Assembly: GCA_014529385.2 (NCBI GenBank)
Contig: JABFUD020000354.1
Span: 1 to 56,805, forward strand
DNA length: 56,805 bases
Origin: Adiantum capillus-veneris
Taxonomy: Eukaryota; Streptophyta; Polypodiopsida; Polypodiales; Pteridaceae
Reading direction: 5' to 3'
The position numbers were made by a program, and so were the translations under genes. The notes under the pieces were generated by a model, which was not told the origin of the DNA, did no database searches, and saw nothing but the letters and a program-made list of their open reading frames with translations. Positions 21,752 to 34,204 of this stretch are shown here, in pieces; positions within the stretch are counted from its first letter, which is position 1, and every line of letters begins with the position of its first letter.

Positions 21752-23334
21752 TATCATAATAATGAATATCTAATTCTCCTAAATGATTTTCTCATATTAA
21801 ACTAATCATTTAATGTGGGAAAGTGCCAGGGGAGAAAAAGCTAGAATATTGGTTAAGCTAGCAGACCGGCCACAGTAGGGATCCAAAGGAGGGAAAATAG
21901 GGATCCAAAGGGGGGGCCATCTGCAAAAGAGCCATGGGCAACAATGGGCTAAAAAGACCCTAAGGTTCAACCCATTAAGACTTCCAAAATGCTAAGGTTC
22001 CAAAATTCAAAGGTTGTGTCCAAAGGTCAAACCTAGGGGAAATTGGATGCTTTGTGTGTACCAAAAAAAGTCTTTGCAATCCCTACATGGGAGGGGGCGA
22101 GCCCTTCTTCTAGGGGATGAGAGAGAAAGTCACACACACACAGGCTCCCTTTACACAAAGGGAATTAGGGACACATGTCAACTCCCTAGGCCAGATGCCC
22201 ACAAGGTGTGCCCAGTTTCTATTGGATGACCCTTGAAGTGGACCAATGAGAATTAAGCTAGAGTAAATCTAGTTTAATAAATTTAAAAACATTTAATAAA
22301 AGAAAAAAATGAGAATTAAGTCTCCTAAAAGACTATTGGGCAGTCTCCCAAGGGGTCCAATGAGCATTCAGGAGCCCAATGGCTTGCCTGATTCCTATTG
22401 GCCAGGAGGCAAAGGGGTCCAATAAACGTTTAGTTTAATTATTTAAATACCTAAAGCTATCACAAAAGGGGAAAGGGGGACACATGTCAAAAGGCTATCA
22501 CTTATGCTGCTTAATGGTCATTGGCTTGACTTGGGGAGAGCCAATGAGGGCTCAGCAAGAGCAAATAGCAAGAGGGCTCGCCCAAGAGAGAGAGGGAGCT
22601 GATTTTTGCAAGGCATTATCACACACACACTCACACACAGTCTATGTGTGAAGCAAAGAAGACTATCTCTTTCGAAGATTTAATGGAGAGCTCATCACCT
22701 ACTCCAAGCTTGTGAGATAGAAGCCTACATCAACACTCTCTTGGCATGTGGATGCAAATCCAACCAAGAGCCAAGCTTCAATGCATGCTCATCTCCTCTA
22801 CCAAGCTAATTACTAAGCTAAGCTATGATAATATGAGTGATTATGTGAGGAGATGTACATCTTTCTCGTAAGATACTTCTTCTTCCTCTCAATCTACTCT
22901 CATATCGTGCTAGCTCTCACCATCTTCGAAGGTGTGTGAGGTCTTGGGTCTGAGAACGGGGATAATTAAAGTTGTGTTTGTTAATTTTTTTGCTTAGTGC
23001 ATGAAGCTTTCATCTTCATTGCACTAGATAGTCTTGAAGGAACACAAAGAATTGTATTGTACAATGTATCTCTTGATGGGAGAAACCATAATACAAAGCC
23101 TTTTGGAGGGGGGACCGGCTCCATGCAAATCCGGTCCTCAACTGTTGTCATTAGCTTAATTTATCTCTCTTTTGAAAGTATTGTCGATGCTATCTAACCA
23201 GGTGTTATGCTTTTTGTTGCTCTCTCCACCCAAGCACTCTTGTAATTCTCATTAGGAATCTATTCTAATGAAATGCCCACTATGTTCATGCTAATTTTCG
23301 CTACACATAAGTTATTAGGCCATTAAATGTTACA
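21752..23334 (+). repeat. Chromovirus 5' LTR
   Basis: About 1583 bp, ending AAATGTTACA. It contains short (CA)n and (GA)n tracts; open frames in it recur in the 3' LTR and are not genes. Confidence 0.95.
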
Positions 23335-23335
23335 T

Positions 23336-23349
23336 TGGTATCAGAGCTC
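23336..23349 (+). other. Chromovirus primer binding site
   Basis: TGGTATCAGAGCTC lies one base after the LTR end, matching initiator tRNA-Met. Confidence 0.92.
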
Positions 23350-23751
23350 AAGGTTTCTCTTTTCTTTCTCAAGAAGGGAGGTCCTCAAGCTAGCTACAAA
23401 TGGTTGGTATTATTAATTGCATGTGAGTAAGTAGAATAGGGATTTTTCAGCCTTGCAGTGCGCCTGCCTTCGTGCAGTTAACGGGGCATCACCATCGAGA
23501 GCTATGGTCTTAATAGTGGAGTCCTACGGGGCCTGCCTACGGCTTAGCCACTATTGAGCTATTAGAAGCTTGACAGGAGCCGGTGCTGTTTTGGTGTTGA
23601 AAGACCCTCTCTTCTATTCCTTGCAATTAATGGTATTCGAGGTGCAGGTACAGTAGCTTGAGTTCTTTTTCTAAAGGGGTAAAGAGGAGTAGCAACTAGG
23701 GCTTGAAGTGCCAAACTAAACCTAAAAAGTTTACACCTAAAAGTTGTTAGA
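23350..23751 (+). other. Chromovirus leader
   Basis: About 400 bp of untranslated leader between primer site and gag ATG. No separate gene seen. Confidence 0.7.
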
Positions 23752-26739
23752 ATGGTTGACAATAGTAAAGAGAGTGAAATTAATGTTGATAACTTTGATT
23801 TTGCTCATGAGCAAGCTACTAATGATGCTTCAATGCTTGTTAACTATCTTGTTTCTAGGCTTCAACAAGCCATGGGCAATCCATCTCTCCAAAGTGAAGT
23901 GCAACGGCAGCTCCGTGCTCACGGGATTCTCCAAGCTCATCACCATGACGAGAGAACACCTAGAAGGCCTCCTTGTGAGACTACCAAAAGAGGTCTCTCT
24001 CCGATTCAGGAAGAAGAAGAGAATCCATATGAAGGGCTCAAGAATTTACTTCTTGATGATGCATCTCCTTCTCAAAGGAGAACTCAAGAGCCTCCACCGA
24101 AGGAACGAGAAAGAAGCGAGTCTCCCACCACCTCGACGGAGATGGCTCCACGAAGACGGCGAGCTAAACGCTCTCCATCACCACCAAAGCGGAGAAGACC
24201 ATCACACTCTTCTCCACGCCATAATTCAAAGAGGGATGAAAAAAAGCAAGGGAAGAAAAAGGCGAGAAAGAGGACACCCTCTTCTCCATGTTCATCATCC
24301 TCTTCCTGTTATGAAAGCTATGGTGAAGACGACAAAGATCAAGAAAAGAAAAAGGCAAGAAAGAGGTCACCCTCTTCTCCACATTCTTCAAATTCTTCAC
24401 CTTCTGAAGAAAGTGATGGTGCAACCTTTGAACCATCAAAAAGAAGAGTCCATAGGAAATCCTATGCCGCATGGAAGAGGTCATCCAAGCTAAACAATTT
24501 CAAAGAGGGAGGGAAGAGCATCTCTTTCCTTACCTATGATGGTACCTTTGGTGCTACGGACAAAGTCTTGGCCTTTATCCAACAATTTGATGCGGCGTTT
24601 GGAGATGAGGGCTTCACGGAGTCCTCTAAGCTATGCCATGTAGCTATGCACTTTCAAAAGTCCGCCAGGCAATGGTGATCTAGCCTACAAGCCAACGGGG
24701 AAGCTCCACGAACATGGAAAAATTTAAGAGCTTCCATTATGAAACAGTTTTTGGCCACCGATGCCAAAGACAAAGTACTCACCGAATGGCCAAGCTTAAA
24801 GCTCTCTACAAATGAATCCATCCACAAATATGTAGACAAGTTTTGGGACCTACAACTCAAAGCCACTATCTTCAAAAAGTTGGATTTTGGAGAGCAAAAG
24901 CAACAATTTTGTGCGGGCTTAACCGAAGAAATGGCGGAGTATGTCAACTCCCAAAGGCCATGTACCATATCGGCGGTAATACACCACACTATGGTGGCCT
25001 CTCGAATCAATTTCCAAACGGGGGCTAAAAGAAATAATAAGCCCCCGGAAAACAAGGGTTCCAATGAGCCTAAGGGGAAGGACAATGTCCAAAAGTCTCC
25101 TAAGGGAAACTCCGACAAAGCTAAAGAGAAGGGAGTTTACAAAGGTAAGAATAAACTCTCTCTTGAAGAGCTTGAGCGTTATCGTAAAGATAACCGGTGT
25201 TTCAAGTGCGGCGAACAAGGGCATGCGTACCGCGCTTGTCCCCAAAAGAACAACCGCCAAGATCCTCCTAGAGCTTCCTTGGTTGAAATCCAAGAGGAGG
25301 AGACTCACTCAACTCACCACAAAGGATCTCCTCTATGCCATGCTTGGGGAAAGGTAAGAGAACATGATGCTTTTATTCTCTTTGACCCTGGTTCTACGCA
25401 CAATATTATATCTATAGAGTTGGCCACCAAGCTAGGCATACAATACTACGAGATGGGAGATGTCCTACCCGCAGACAGTGCCTTCAAGGGGCAAGAAGCT
25501 TCAGTCACTCCCTTAATCGGGAAATTGAGGCTTCATGTCCAAGGCTATGTGGACAAAGAGGACTTCTTTATCTCTCCTCTCAAGCATGAGGATGTAATCC
25601 TAGGGGCACCATGGTTTGACCGCCTGGCTGCCGATGTTAAATTTCCTGAAAGGAGAATCTCCTTTAAGTTCAGGGAAAAAGACATGTATATAGATGCTAA
25701 GGAAATGGGTAACACTATCCCCATTGTACATACACCAGCTTTCAACAAGTCAATAAAGAGCTCTATTTCCGTGTACATGATTTTTGTTAAAGATTCTCAA
25801 AATGAACCTAGTGCTTTAGCAAAAGAAACTAAAAGTAACCAAAAGGAATTAGAGTTATTCAATTTTCTCAAAGGGTTTCAAGATGTTTTTATTGACAACA
25901 TCCCTTGTGAGCTACCTCCTAAACGAGGTAATGATGACCATGCAATTGAACTTCTTCCAGGAAGTTCACCGCCTAACAAACCTCCTTATAGAGTTTCTCA
26001 AGCTCAACAAGAGGAGATTATGCGGCAAGTGCATGAGTTAGTTGAGAAGGGTATGGTTAGGCCAAGCTCATCTCCATTTTGCTCACCTGTGCTATTAGTG
26101 CAGAAGAAAGACGTCACATATCGTATGTGTGTCGACTATAGAGCACTAAATAGGATCACTATCAAAAATAGGTTTCCCGTTCCACGGGTAGAAGACCTAT
26201 TTGATAAGCTACAAGGATCGACCTACTTCAGTAGAATTGACCTAAAAAGTGGCTATCATCAAATAAGGATAGTTGATCAAGACATTGTAAAGACCGCATT
26301 TCGCACCACATTTGGTCTTTACGAATACATTGTCATGCCTTTTGGCTTGACCAATGCACCAGCCACATTCAACCACTTGATGGAGAAGCTGTTCAGGCCT
26401 CATCGAACCTTCACTGGAGTGTTCTTTGATGATATTATCATCTACTCTAATTCATTGGAGGAACATAAGCAACACCTCCAGGTAATATTTCAAGTTTTGA
26501 GAGAGAATAAACTTTATGTTAATCGAAAGAAAAGTGAATTTTTCTTGCAAGAGATTCAGTATTTAGGTCATATTATCTCTCAAGATGGCATCCAAATGTA
26601 TCCATCAAAGTTAGAGGTAATAAAAGGATGGCCTAAACCAAGGAATCTTCATGAACTAAGAAGCTTTATAGGTATGTGTGCATACTATAGACGCTTCATA
26701 GTAAAGTTCTCACAAATTGCGGGACCATACATGACCTAA
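23752..26739 (+). pseudogene. Chromovirus gag, protease and RT
   Basis: ATG 23752 starts gag with a serine/arginine/lysine-rich, disordered N-terminal region (about residues 70-240) and then a capsid-like segment (FIQQFDAAFGDEG, MHFQKSARQW). A TGA at 24676 replaces a residue in the conserved tryptophan-rich site; the same frame continues through a knuckle CFKCGEQGHAYRACP (25198-25242). The protease motif reads FDPGSTHNIIS, with Pro where Ser or Thr is usual. RT runs from the YRMCVDYRALN motif through FFDDIIIYS (about 26421) to YYRRFI. The frame is lost near 26727, apparently by a 1-base deletion, and ends at TAA 26737. The arginine/serine-rich gag head is unusual in length. Confidence 0.92.
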
Positions 26740-28688
26740 CAAAGAAACACGTTAGGTATACATGGTCTGATAAGGAGAAAAATGCTTTCGAAAAGCTTAT
26801 CTCTCAACCTGTGCTTACACTACCGGATCTCTCGAAACCATTTGAGGTCCAATGTGATGCTTGTGGTGATTGCCTTGGAGCTGTTTTGCTTCAAGAAGGG
26901 CACGCCATAGGCTATGAGAGTCGAAGGCTCGACCCTGTTGAGCAAGCTCTAGGCATATACGAAAAGGAACTCCTTGCAGTTCTACATGCCTTAGACTCAT
27001 GGAAGCACTATTTATTGGGGACTCCTTTCATTCTGCGAACAGATCACCAAAGTCTTAAGTACTTCATGACGCAGACCAAGCTCTCCGACAAACAAATGAG
27101 GTGGGCAAATTTCCTTTCGCAATTTCATTTTCATATTGCTCAGATTGCTGGCAAGCATAATCAAGTAGCTGATGCACTCTCAAGACGGCCGAGAGTGAAT
27201 GCGGTTTCCATAGCAACTCACAATGATCTATCTTCAATGATAGATGAGTATGCTATTGATCCCGATTTTAAAGATGTGATTTCAGCCCTTTCATTAGGGA
27301 AGAAAGAAGAACCATTTACTTTACAAGATGGTTATCTTCTCTATGGTAATAGACTATGCGTTACTAACTCACTTCGTGAGAAAGTAATGTATGAATCTCA
27401 TGCTCCACCTTATGCGGGGCATAGAGGGATTCAGTCTACCTTAAAGGGAATTGAAACATATTTCTATTGGCCTACCATGAAAGTGAACATACAAGAGTAT
27501 GTTTCTAAATGTGTGGTATGCCAAAAGACAAAATTTGATAGAGGGAAGCAACTTGGATTGCTTCAACCCTTGCCAATCCCTAATTCACCATGGGAGAGCA
27601 TATCCATGGACTTTATCTTTGGATTGCCTAAGTCTATCCATGGAAATACGGGAATATGGACGATAGTAGACAGGTTCAGTAAACAAGCTCATTTTATACC
27701 TGTCAAAAAGACTATCAAAGCCCATCAAATGGCAACCCTCTTCATTTCACAAATCTTCAAGCACCATGGCTTGCCAATGTCCATAGTGTCGGATAGAGAT
27801 CCTAGAATGACCAGTAATTTCTGGAAGGGTCTCTTTGAGAATTTAGGGACAAGGCTAAACTTCTCTTCAGCCTATCATCCACAAACGGATGGCCAAAGTG
27901 AAATAGATAACCTAACCATTCTCGATCTACTAAAAGCCTATGTAACGGAAGTAGATCAAAGATCCCAATGGGAGAAGTACTTACCCTTAGTGGAGTATGC
28001 TTACAATAACACTGTACATACTTCCACGGGAAAAGCACCTTTCGAGGTAATTGAGGGAAGATCAAAAAGTCCCTTGCTACTTAAGGTACATGGGAAGATC
28101 TTCGCTGCAGATGAGTATAGCCGAGACCTACAAGAATCTTTTCAAAAGATTAAGGATGCTATCTCTATCTCACAGCAAAGGCAAAAGGCTGCTGTTGACA
28201 AGCACAGAAGAGCCCAAGCCTTTAAAGAAAACGATTGGGTCTTGTTAAAGTTTCCCAAGGCTCGATTAAGGCACACGACGGGCAAGAATCCTACGGGCCA
28301 CCAAAAGTACTATGCTAAACTAGCAAAAAGGTACTATGGTCCCGTCCAGATTCTTAGGCCAATCAACGAGATGGCCTATCAACTCAAGTTGCCCAATCAT
28401 TGGCTCATACACAATGCTTTCCATGTGAGCCTATTAAAGCCTTACAAAGGAGAACCACCTCAAGAACCAACTATTGAAGACCCACCGGAGATGGAGGACC
28501 AAGAGGAGGTGCTGCATCCCGAGTCCATTCTCTGACATGAACACAAGGTATTAAGAGGCGGTAAGACTATCCGACGATATCGTATTAAGTTTAAGAATTA
28601 TCCTTTTGAAGATGCTAGATGGATGCAAGGCATACAATTAAAGGATAACCTAAACCTTGTCAATGCTTACAATGCTTCCCAAGAGTAA
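26740..28688 (+). pseudogene. Chromovirus RNase H, integrase and chromodomain
   Basis: In the frame following the RT frameshift, RNase H shows CDACGDCLGAVL, RTDHQSLKYF and ADALSRRPR. Integrase shows HAPPYAGHRG...CVVCQ (HHCC), SMDFIFGLPKS, VSDRDPRMTSNF and HPQTDGQSEIDN, then the C-terminal GPVQILRPIN and NAFHVSLLKPY region. TGA at 28533-28535 cuts the start of a chromodomain; the same frame continues with YRIKFKNYPFEDARWMQG to TAA 28686-28688. Chromodomains target integration to marked chromatin. Here the usual KW aromatic is KF, so binding could differ (inference). Confidence 0.92.
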
Positions 28689-29044
28689 GCAAATGTACAA
28701 AATGTTAAAAATGAACAAAGTTTTTGTCTTATAAGACTCTCTTTTTCTTTATTTGTGCACAAAAATGAAGTAGTATGCATGCCTAGATCAAGTTTGCGGA
28801 GACGACATCTCCCAAACACCAAGTAGAGCTTTTCACTCTACTATGGAAGACTGATAGGACCAGTGTGCAGACATGCTTGCGGCAGCCTCAGGCTCTCAAG
28901 CGCCAAATGGACTAGTCATCCATTGTGGAATGATGTCGTAGGGTAACATAGGGATCCTCTACCCGCTAAGAAAACGACTCATGAACATGCTTTATCTTCT
29001 CTACACCATAGTCGAGGACGACTATGATTTCAAGAGAGAGGTAA
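28689..29044 (+). other. Chromovirus 3' untranslated region and purine tract
   Basis: About 355 bp between the chromodomain stop and the 3' LTR. It ends with AAGAGAGAGGTAA, a purine tract directly before the LTR. Confidence 0.8.
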
Positions 29045-30631
29045 TGTCATAATAATCAATATCTAATTCTCCTAAATGATTTTCTCATATTAAACTGATC
29101 ATTTAATGTGGGAAAGTGCCAGGGGAGAAAAAGCTAGAATATTGGTTAAGCTAGCAGACCGGCCACAATAGGGATCCAAAGGAGGGAAAATAGGGATCCA
29201 AAGGGGGGGCCATCTACAAAAGAGCCATGTGCAACAATGGGCTAAAAAGACCCTAAGGTTCAACCCATTAAGACTTCCAAAATGCTAAGGTTCCAAAATT
29301 CAAAGGTTGTGTCCAAAGGTCAAACCTAGGGGAAATTGGATGCTTTGTGTGTACCAAAAAAAGTCTTTGCAATCCCTACATGGGAGGGGGCGAGCCCTTC
29401 TTCTAGGGGATGAGAGAGAAAGTCACAGACACACACAGGCTCCCTTTACACAAAGGGAATTAGGGACACATGTCAGCTCCCTAGGCCAGATGCCCACAAG
29501 GTGTGCCCAGTTTCTATTGGATGACCCTTGAAGTGGACTAATGAGAATTAAGCTAGAGTAAATCTAGTTTAATTAATTTAAAAACATTTAATAAAAGAAA
29601 CCAATGAGAATTAAGTCTCCTAGAAGACTATTGGGAAGTCTCCCAAGGGGTCCAATGAGCATTCAGGAGCCCAATGGCTTGCCTAATTCCTATTGTCCAG
29701 GAGGCAAAGGGGTCCAATGAGAGTTTATTTTAATTATTTAAATACCTAAATCTCTCACAACAGGGGAAAGGGGGACACATGTCAAAAGGCTATCACTTAT
29801 GCTGCTTAATGGTCATTGGCCTGACTTGGGGAGAGCCAATGAGGGCTCAGCAAGAGCAAATAGCAAGAGGGCTCGCCCAAGAGAGAGAGGGAGCTGATTT
29901 TTGCAAGGCATTATCACACACACACACTCACAAACAGTCTATGTGTGAAGCAAAGAAGACTATCTCTTCCGAAGATTTAATGGAGAGCTCATCACCTACT
30001 CCAAGCTTGTGAGATAGAAGCCTACATCAACACTCTCTTGGCATGTGGATGCAAATCCAACCAAGAGCCAAGCTTCAATGCATGCTCATCTCCTCTACCA
30101 AGCTAATTACTAAGCTAAGCTATGCTAATATGAGTGATTATGTGAGGAGATGTAGATCTTTCTCGTAAGATACTCCTTCTTCCTCTCAATCTACTCTCAT
30201 ACCCTGCTAGCTCTCACCATCGTCGAAGGTGTGTGAGGTCTTGGGTCTGAGAACGGGGATAATTAAAGTTGTGTTTGTTAAGTGTTTTGCTTAGTGCATG
30301 AAGCTTTCATCTTCATTGCACTAGATAGTCTTGAAGGAACACAAAGAATTGTATTGTACAATGTATCTCTTGATGGGAGAAACCATAATACAAAGCCTTT
30401 TGGAGGGGGGACCGGCTCCATGCAAATCTGGTCCTCAACTGTTGTCATTAGCTTAATTTCTCTCTCTTTTGAAAGTATTGTCGATGCTATCTAACTAGGT
30501 GTTATGCTTTTTGCTGCTCTCTCCACCCAAGCACTCTTGTAATTCTCATTAGGAATCTATTCTAATGAAATGCCCACTATGTTCATGCTAATTTCCGCTA
30601 CACATAAGTTATTAGGCCATTAAATGTTACA
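29045..30631 (+). repeat. Chromovirus 3' LTR
   Basis: About 1587 bp, starting TGTCATAATAAT and ending ATGTTACA. Paired with 21752-23334. Confidence 0.95.
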
Positions 30632-30636
30632 CATGC

Positions 30637-30742
30637 TCATTTGAATGATGATGAATATGATGAAACACTTCCGAAGAGTCACTTTTCAAGGACTCATTGG
30701 GCTAGAGAAATGATAGAGACCATTGTTAAACTTGGCGACATG
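30637..30742 (+). pseudogene. Older retroelement, pre-protease region (right part)
   Basis: In frame with the sequence left of the chromovirus this reads HLNDDEYDETLPKSHFSRTH, then WAREMIETIVKLGDMCYDIR. I recall similar SHYSR..WAR...VKLGD strings directly before the protease of some gypsy-like polyproteins. The protease itself is absent because a copia LTR-like sequence starts at about 30743. Confidence 0.45.
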
Positions 30743-30975
30743 TGTTACGATATACGTGGTAGTGATGTGTGTAAACACACTTAGGACCGATGGGGTACTT
30801 TTTCCCTCACTCGAAGGTTTATCTTGTTGCAATGTATCAAAGCAAGTGACATTCTCTTGGTATTGTCGTCACCATTCTTTGCTCACATTTTCACATTTTT
30901 GTGAGCTTTGGCAAGCATTAGCAAGTTGTCTAATACTTTGGGACTTCTCGTAGTGCTTAGTCTGCTCAATTTTTT
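30743..30975 (+). repeat. Copia-type LTR fragment
   Basis: Starts TGTTACGATATACGTGG and shares GTGATGTG...AACACACTTAGGACC...CCCTCACT with the LTR of the minus-strand copia element (inverse of about 37190-37263). Both also end near GCTCAATTTTT. The right edge is approximate and no target duplication was found. Confidence 0.5.
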
Positions 30976-31180
30976 TGTTTGGGATCATTCAGGCCTTTGT
31001 TTGCAATATAGGTAGTACTACGTATAATATTTTATTCTTTTGCGTAGAATTTTTTTCAGTGCATTTTTTTGCATAACAGGTCCCTTACCGTCCTCTTTGG
31101 GTTGTGCTATATAACACATGTTATTTTGACTTTGTGTTTCCTCTTTTGAAGTAGTTTGCATATCAGGTGTAGTCACTTGC

Positions 31181-31691
31181 CATGGTTGTCAACAACAAAA
31201 ATGTTTTCAAGATGTTTGCTGCTAAAGAAAAATTGTATGAGGATAATTATGGCATGTGAGCTTACATGATGAGGCATGTTATCATTTCAAAAGGCATCTA
31301 TAATGTTGTGTAGGGCATTGATGTACATTCCCCTTGTGTGGATATAGACAATAACACCTACATGCATCGTATTATCTATTATTGCTGCTCCAAAGTATGT
31401 TTACCTGCTTATAGAGAGTATCCTTACATGTGTTGGTGGAAAAATAATAGTACTAGCATGTCTATCACCATTCATGATGGGCCACTTAGACCTTAGATAC
31501 TATCGAGTCCAACATATACAGAAAATGTGGACTCACGGGGGGAAAGACAATCAATTCAAGATACTTTCCTAAGGATATATGTTGCTAGTAAAATGTGCCT
31601 AAAGTACTCAAGGTGGATGACGAGCCTGAATCACAAGGGGCATCAAAAAGTGCAGAAGAATAGAGTAAGATGGAGAGAGGAGGGACACCCA
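31181..31691 (+). pseudogene. Copia gag fragment
   Basis: From the ATG at 31181 the plus strand encodes KEKLYEDNYGMxAYMMRHVI then ISKGIYNVVxGIDVH (x marks in-frame stops). This matches the first, conserved part of copia gag, where a KL.GNYP.W-type segment is followed by FKGLW..V.G. The remaining sequence to 31691 is unrecognised. It follows the LTR-like stretch, as expected of a truncated copia element. Confidence 0.5.
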
Positions 31692-33016
31692 TTAACACTA
31701 GGTTGGTAATGGGACACTTTTATGTCCTATTAAGTGACCATTTTCCTTGAATTATGTCAAGAGTTTCAAAATGGATTTTGAGGTGCTATCTGTCTAGAAA
31801 GTTGTCTCATGAGCTGAAAAAAACTCGACATTTTTTTGGAATAACAATTCCGTCTTTAACCTTGTCCTTGCACAACATTTCACATCCTAAACTGTGTGAA
31901 AAAACGGGTCCTGTTTTTGGCTTTTTTCAACTTTTTGCAACTATACCACTCTAGAATTCATGTTTGTGATGTCTATAATGCTAGAGAACTATCTTTAGTA
32001 GTCCTCAACATGTCCTGATGCTTCTAGGGAGAAATAAATGTTAAAGTTGTAAGTTATGACCAAATTACAAAAATTGTCAAATCCTGTTTTTTAGCCAATT
32101 TTAGCTCTTCTATGATTTTTTTGGTGGCTTTCATGATATCCAAATGCAATTTTGATTTTCTATGTCGCATATTGTAACATAAAGCTAATATTCCTTGAGT
32201 TTTGGGGCACCTAATACCCTATTTTTCTTAGTAGACAACGATGGTTTTTCAATTATAGAAGAAAACGAAACATTCTAGTATATCAAGTATAGCTTTTTCA
32301 ATATTGTTAGTTTCTTGTGACAACTACATGCATTTTGTAGGTAGTAACCATATCTAGTCATAAGGATCAAATTTGGCTAGATATTGAATAGTTTCTATGG
32401 GATTCTACAACTCATAATAGTTGAACCCAATTTTTTCATGTTTGTTGTATTTAGCACTTCATCTTTGTCCCCAAGATTCCCCTTGGTAAGAGATGTATTA
32501 TTCTTTTGACATGCTCCATGGCTCCTTATGAACCTAAAGGACAATAGGGAACTAAGAAAACATGCATATATTATTTGTATTGAGCGTGGCTATAGAAACT
32601 TTGATGATAGGTTTGCAGAATGGTAAAAATTCAACTTTTTTGTACCTATTTCTTTTGGCAAAACAAAAAATAGTGAGTGAGAAGCAATCATATGTTCTAA
32701 TCACCAACCCATTGAAGTTAACTAGGGAATTTATCTTAAGTCCTACAAAAATCCCTAATCTTATTTTTATGCAACAAAACGTAAGAAATGACTGTTTTGA
32801 TGAAAATGTACCGGTCCATAAACTTTAGAGGCTTGGTGTGACCAAAAGATGAGAAATTTTACAAGTTTCTTATTTTTTCCATGTGTATTAGGCCTTGAAC
32901 TATAACCTTATGAAAGGATTTTACAAAATGAGTGGATCTACTATGGTTTTGGAGGTTTTTTTCAAAACCCTGAAAGGACACTTTTATGTCATGTTAGGTT
33001 ACCAACCTAGTGTTAA
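31692..33016. mobile_element. 1.3-kb non-coding TIR element flanked by TTAA
   Basis: The exact inverted pair TTAACACTAGGTTGGTAA (31692-31709) and its complement (32999-33016) bounds a block of 1325 bp, AT-rich and without coding capacity. TTAA is probably the target duplication, leaving 14-bp termini CACTAGGTTGGTAA. Just inside each end lies a GGACACTTTTATGTC motif in direct orientation (31712 and 32976). The TTAA target fits piggyBac-like or Kolobok-like cut-and-paste elements, but the terminus begins CACTAG. A CACTA-type assignment would need a 3-bp duplication, which is not seen. It looks like a non-autonomous, MITE-like derivative. Confidence 0.65.
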
Positions 33017-33446
33017 GGAAAATATTTGTGTAATCCAAATGCTTAGATAGGGGTAGAGAAGATGTTGAAATTTGTTGGGATTGCAACGCTGAGGTGTATA
33101 ATACATTGAGTGGTTACAATACTTGAGGATTATACTACTTTGTTTATGATGACATGTAATTTGTAGGTAGGTACACCTAAAACTTATCAAATTAGTAGGT
33201 GTGTTTGTGCTATAAAGAGGAAGCCCTTGGAGCACTTTAACACAACAACCAAACATAGCCCTTTGTAGAAGTGTAAAATTTTAAATGTACCAAAAGTTTA
33301 TGAGACTCCCAAACAAATTGAATCCATCAAGGGTTGTAGATCATTATTCGTATTAGCTCCAACTCTTAGGGAGGATGCTAGCTCAAGACCATATCTGTTG
33401 TAGTAGGATGTACAAGAAAGGATTGTAAGGATCTACAACTGCACTA
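33017..33446. other. No recognisable feature
   Basis: AT-rich sequence with no gene seen; may be the right flank of the element into which the TTAA transposon inserted. Confidence 0.4.
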
Positions 33447-33692
33447 TTTGACCCAGTAAGACTTCCCAAGCATGCCTGCTGATGGAAACAAGCATCCAAT
33501 CTGCGCAAGTTGGGAAATGAGCATGCAACTCAAGGAGAGTAGTGAGCACCGATGGAAAGCCTTTGAGGTGTTTGACCCAATAAGGCTTCCCAAGCATACC
33601 TGTTGATGGAAACACACATCCAATGTGCAAAAGTTGGGAAGTTGCATGCAACTCAAGCAGAGTAGTGAGCACTGATGGAAAGCCTCTGAGGT
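33447..33692. repeat. 124-bp tandem duplication
   Basis: Copies 33447-33570 and 33571-33692 are about 90% alike (TTTGACCCARTAAGRCTTCC at each start). The minus strand is open across both copies, but no protein family was recognised. Confidence 0.9.
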
Positions 33693-34160
33693 ATATGAAT
33701 GAAAACGCTAATGAGGTTTGTGATTAGCATCAATCTATAGATAAAGGTTAGTAAGGTGCTATTCAAGGTGCCTCACTTATACTAGAATTTAAAAGCATGT
33801 AAAGAGGAAGATTGTGGTGCCGCCTTAGGGATATTGTGGAATATTCTTTGCACATACATAGGTAGCATTAACCAAATGTGATGCATAAACCTCATGTCAG
33901 ATATGGTGAAGAGATCCATCTTCTCAAATACCTACAATAAGTTTTTTGAGGTAAAGACACCACACTTGAATAATGAACTATTTTTTAAAATGACAACTTT
34001 CATGCTAGAGTATTAGCAACATAACAATGTAAAGATGGAGATTAGTTTGTAGATCAATCATTTTATATATAACTAAGCATATTGTAATGTAACATTTTCA
34101 AAGACATGCATAATTTCATGAAGAGTCAATCACACATGGAAACATGAAATGACAGACAAT

Positions 34161-34204
<44 letters not shown>

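Larger units (their letters stand above)
21747..30636 (+). mobile_element. Ty3/gypsy chromovirus with TSD CATGC
   Basis: A full-length element at 21752-30631 (8880 bp) is flanked by CATGC at 21747-21751 and 30632-30636. The LTRs are about 1583 and 1587 bp with roughly 2-3% divergence by eye; the left LTR starts TA where the right one keeps TG. The order is LTR, primer site, gag, protease, RT, RNase H, integrase, chromodomain, purine tract, LTR. Three lesions disable the polyprotein: TGA 24676, a frameshift near 26727 and TGA 28533. Confidence 0.97.

Noticed and set aside
22014-22229. Small open frame present twice (also at 29307-29531)
   Set aside because: Both copies lie at equivalent positions of the chromovirus LTRs; duplication reflects LTR identity, not a gene.
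31696-33012. Calling the 1.3-kb element a CACTA transposon because its ends read CACTAG
   Set aside because: CACTA elements make a 3-bp duplication. Here the adjacent triplets are TAA and TTA, while TTAA is present on both sides, and there are no subterminal repeat arrays.
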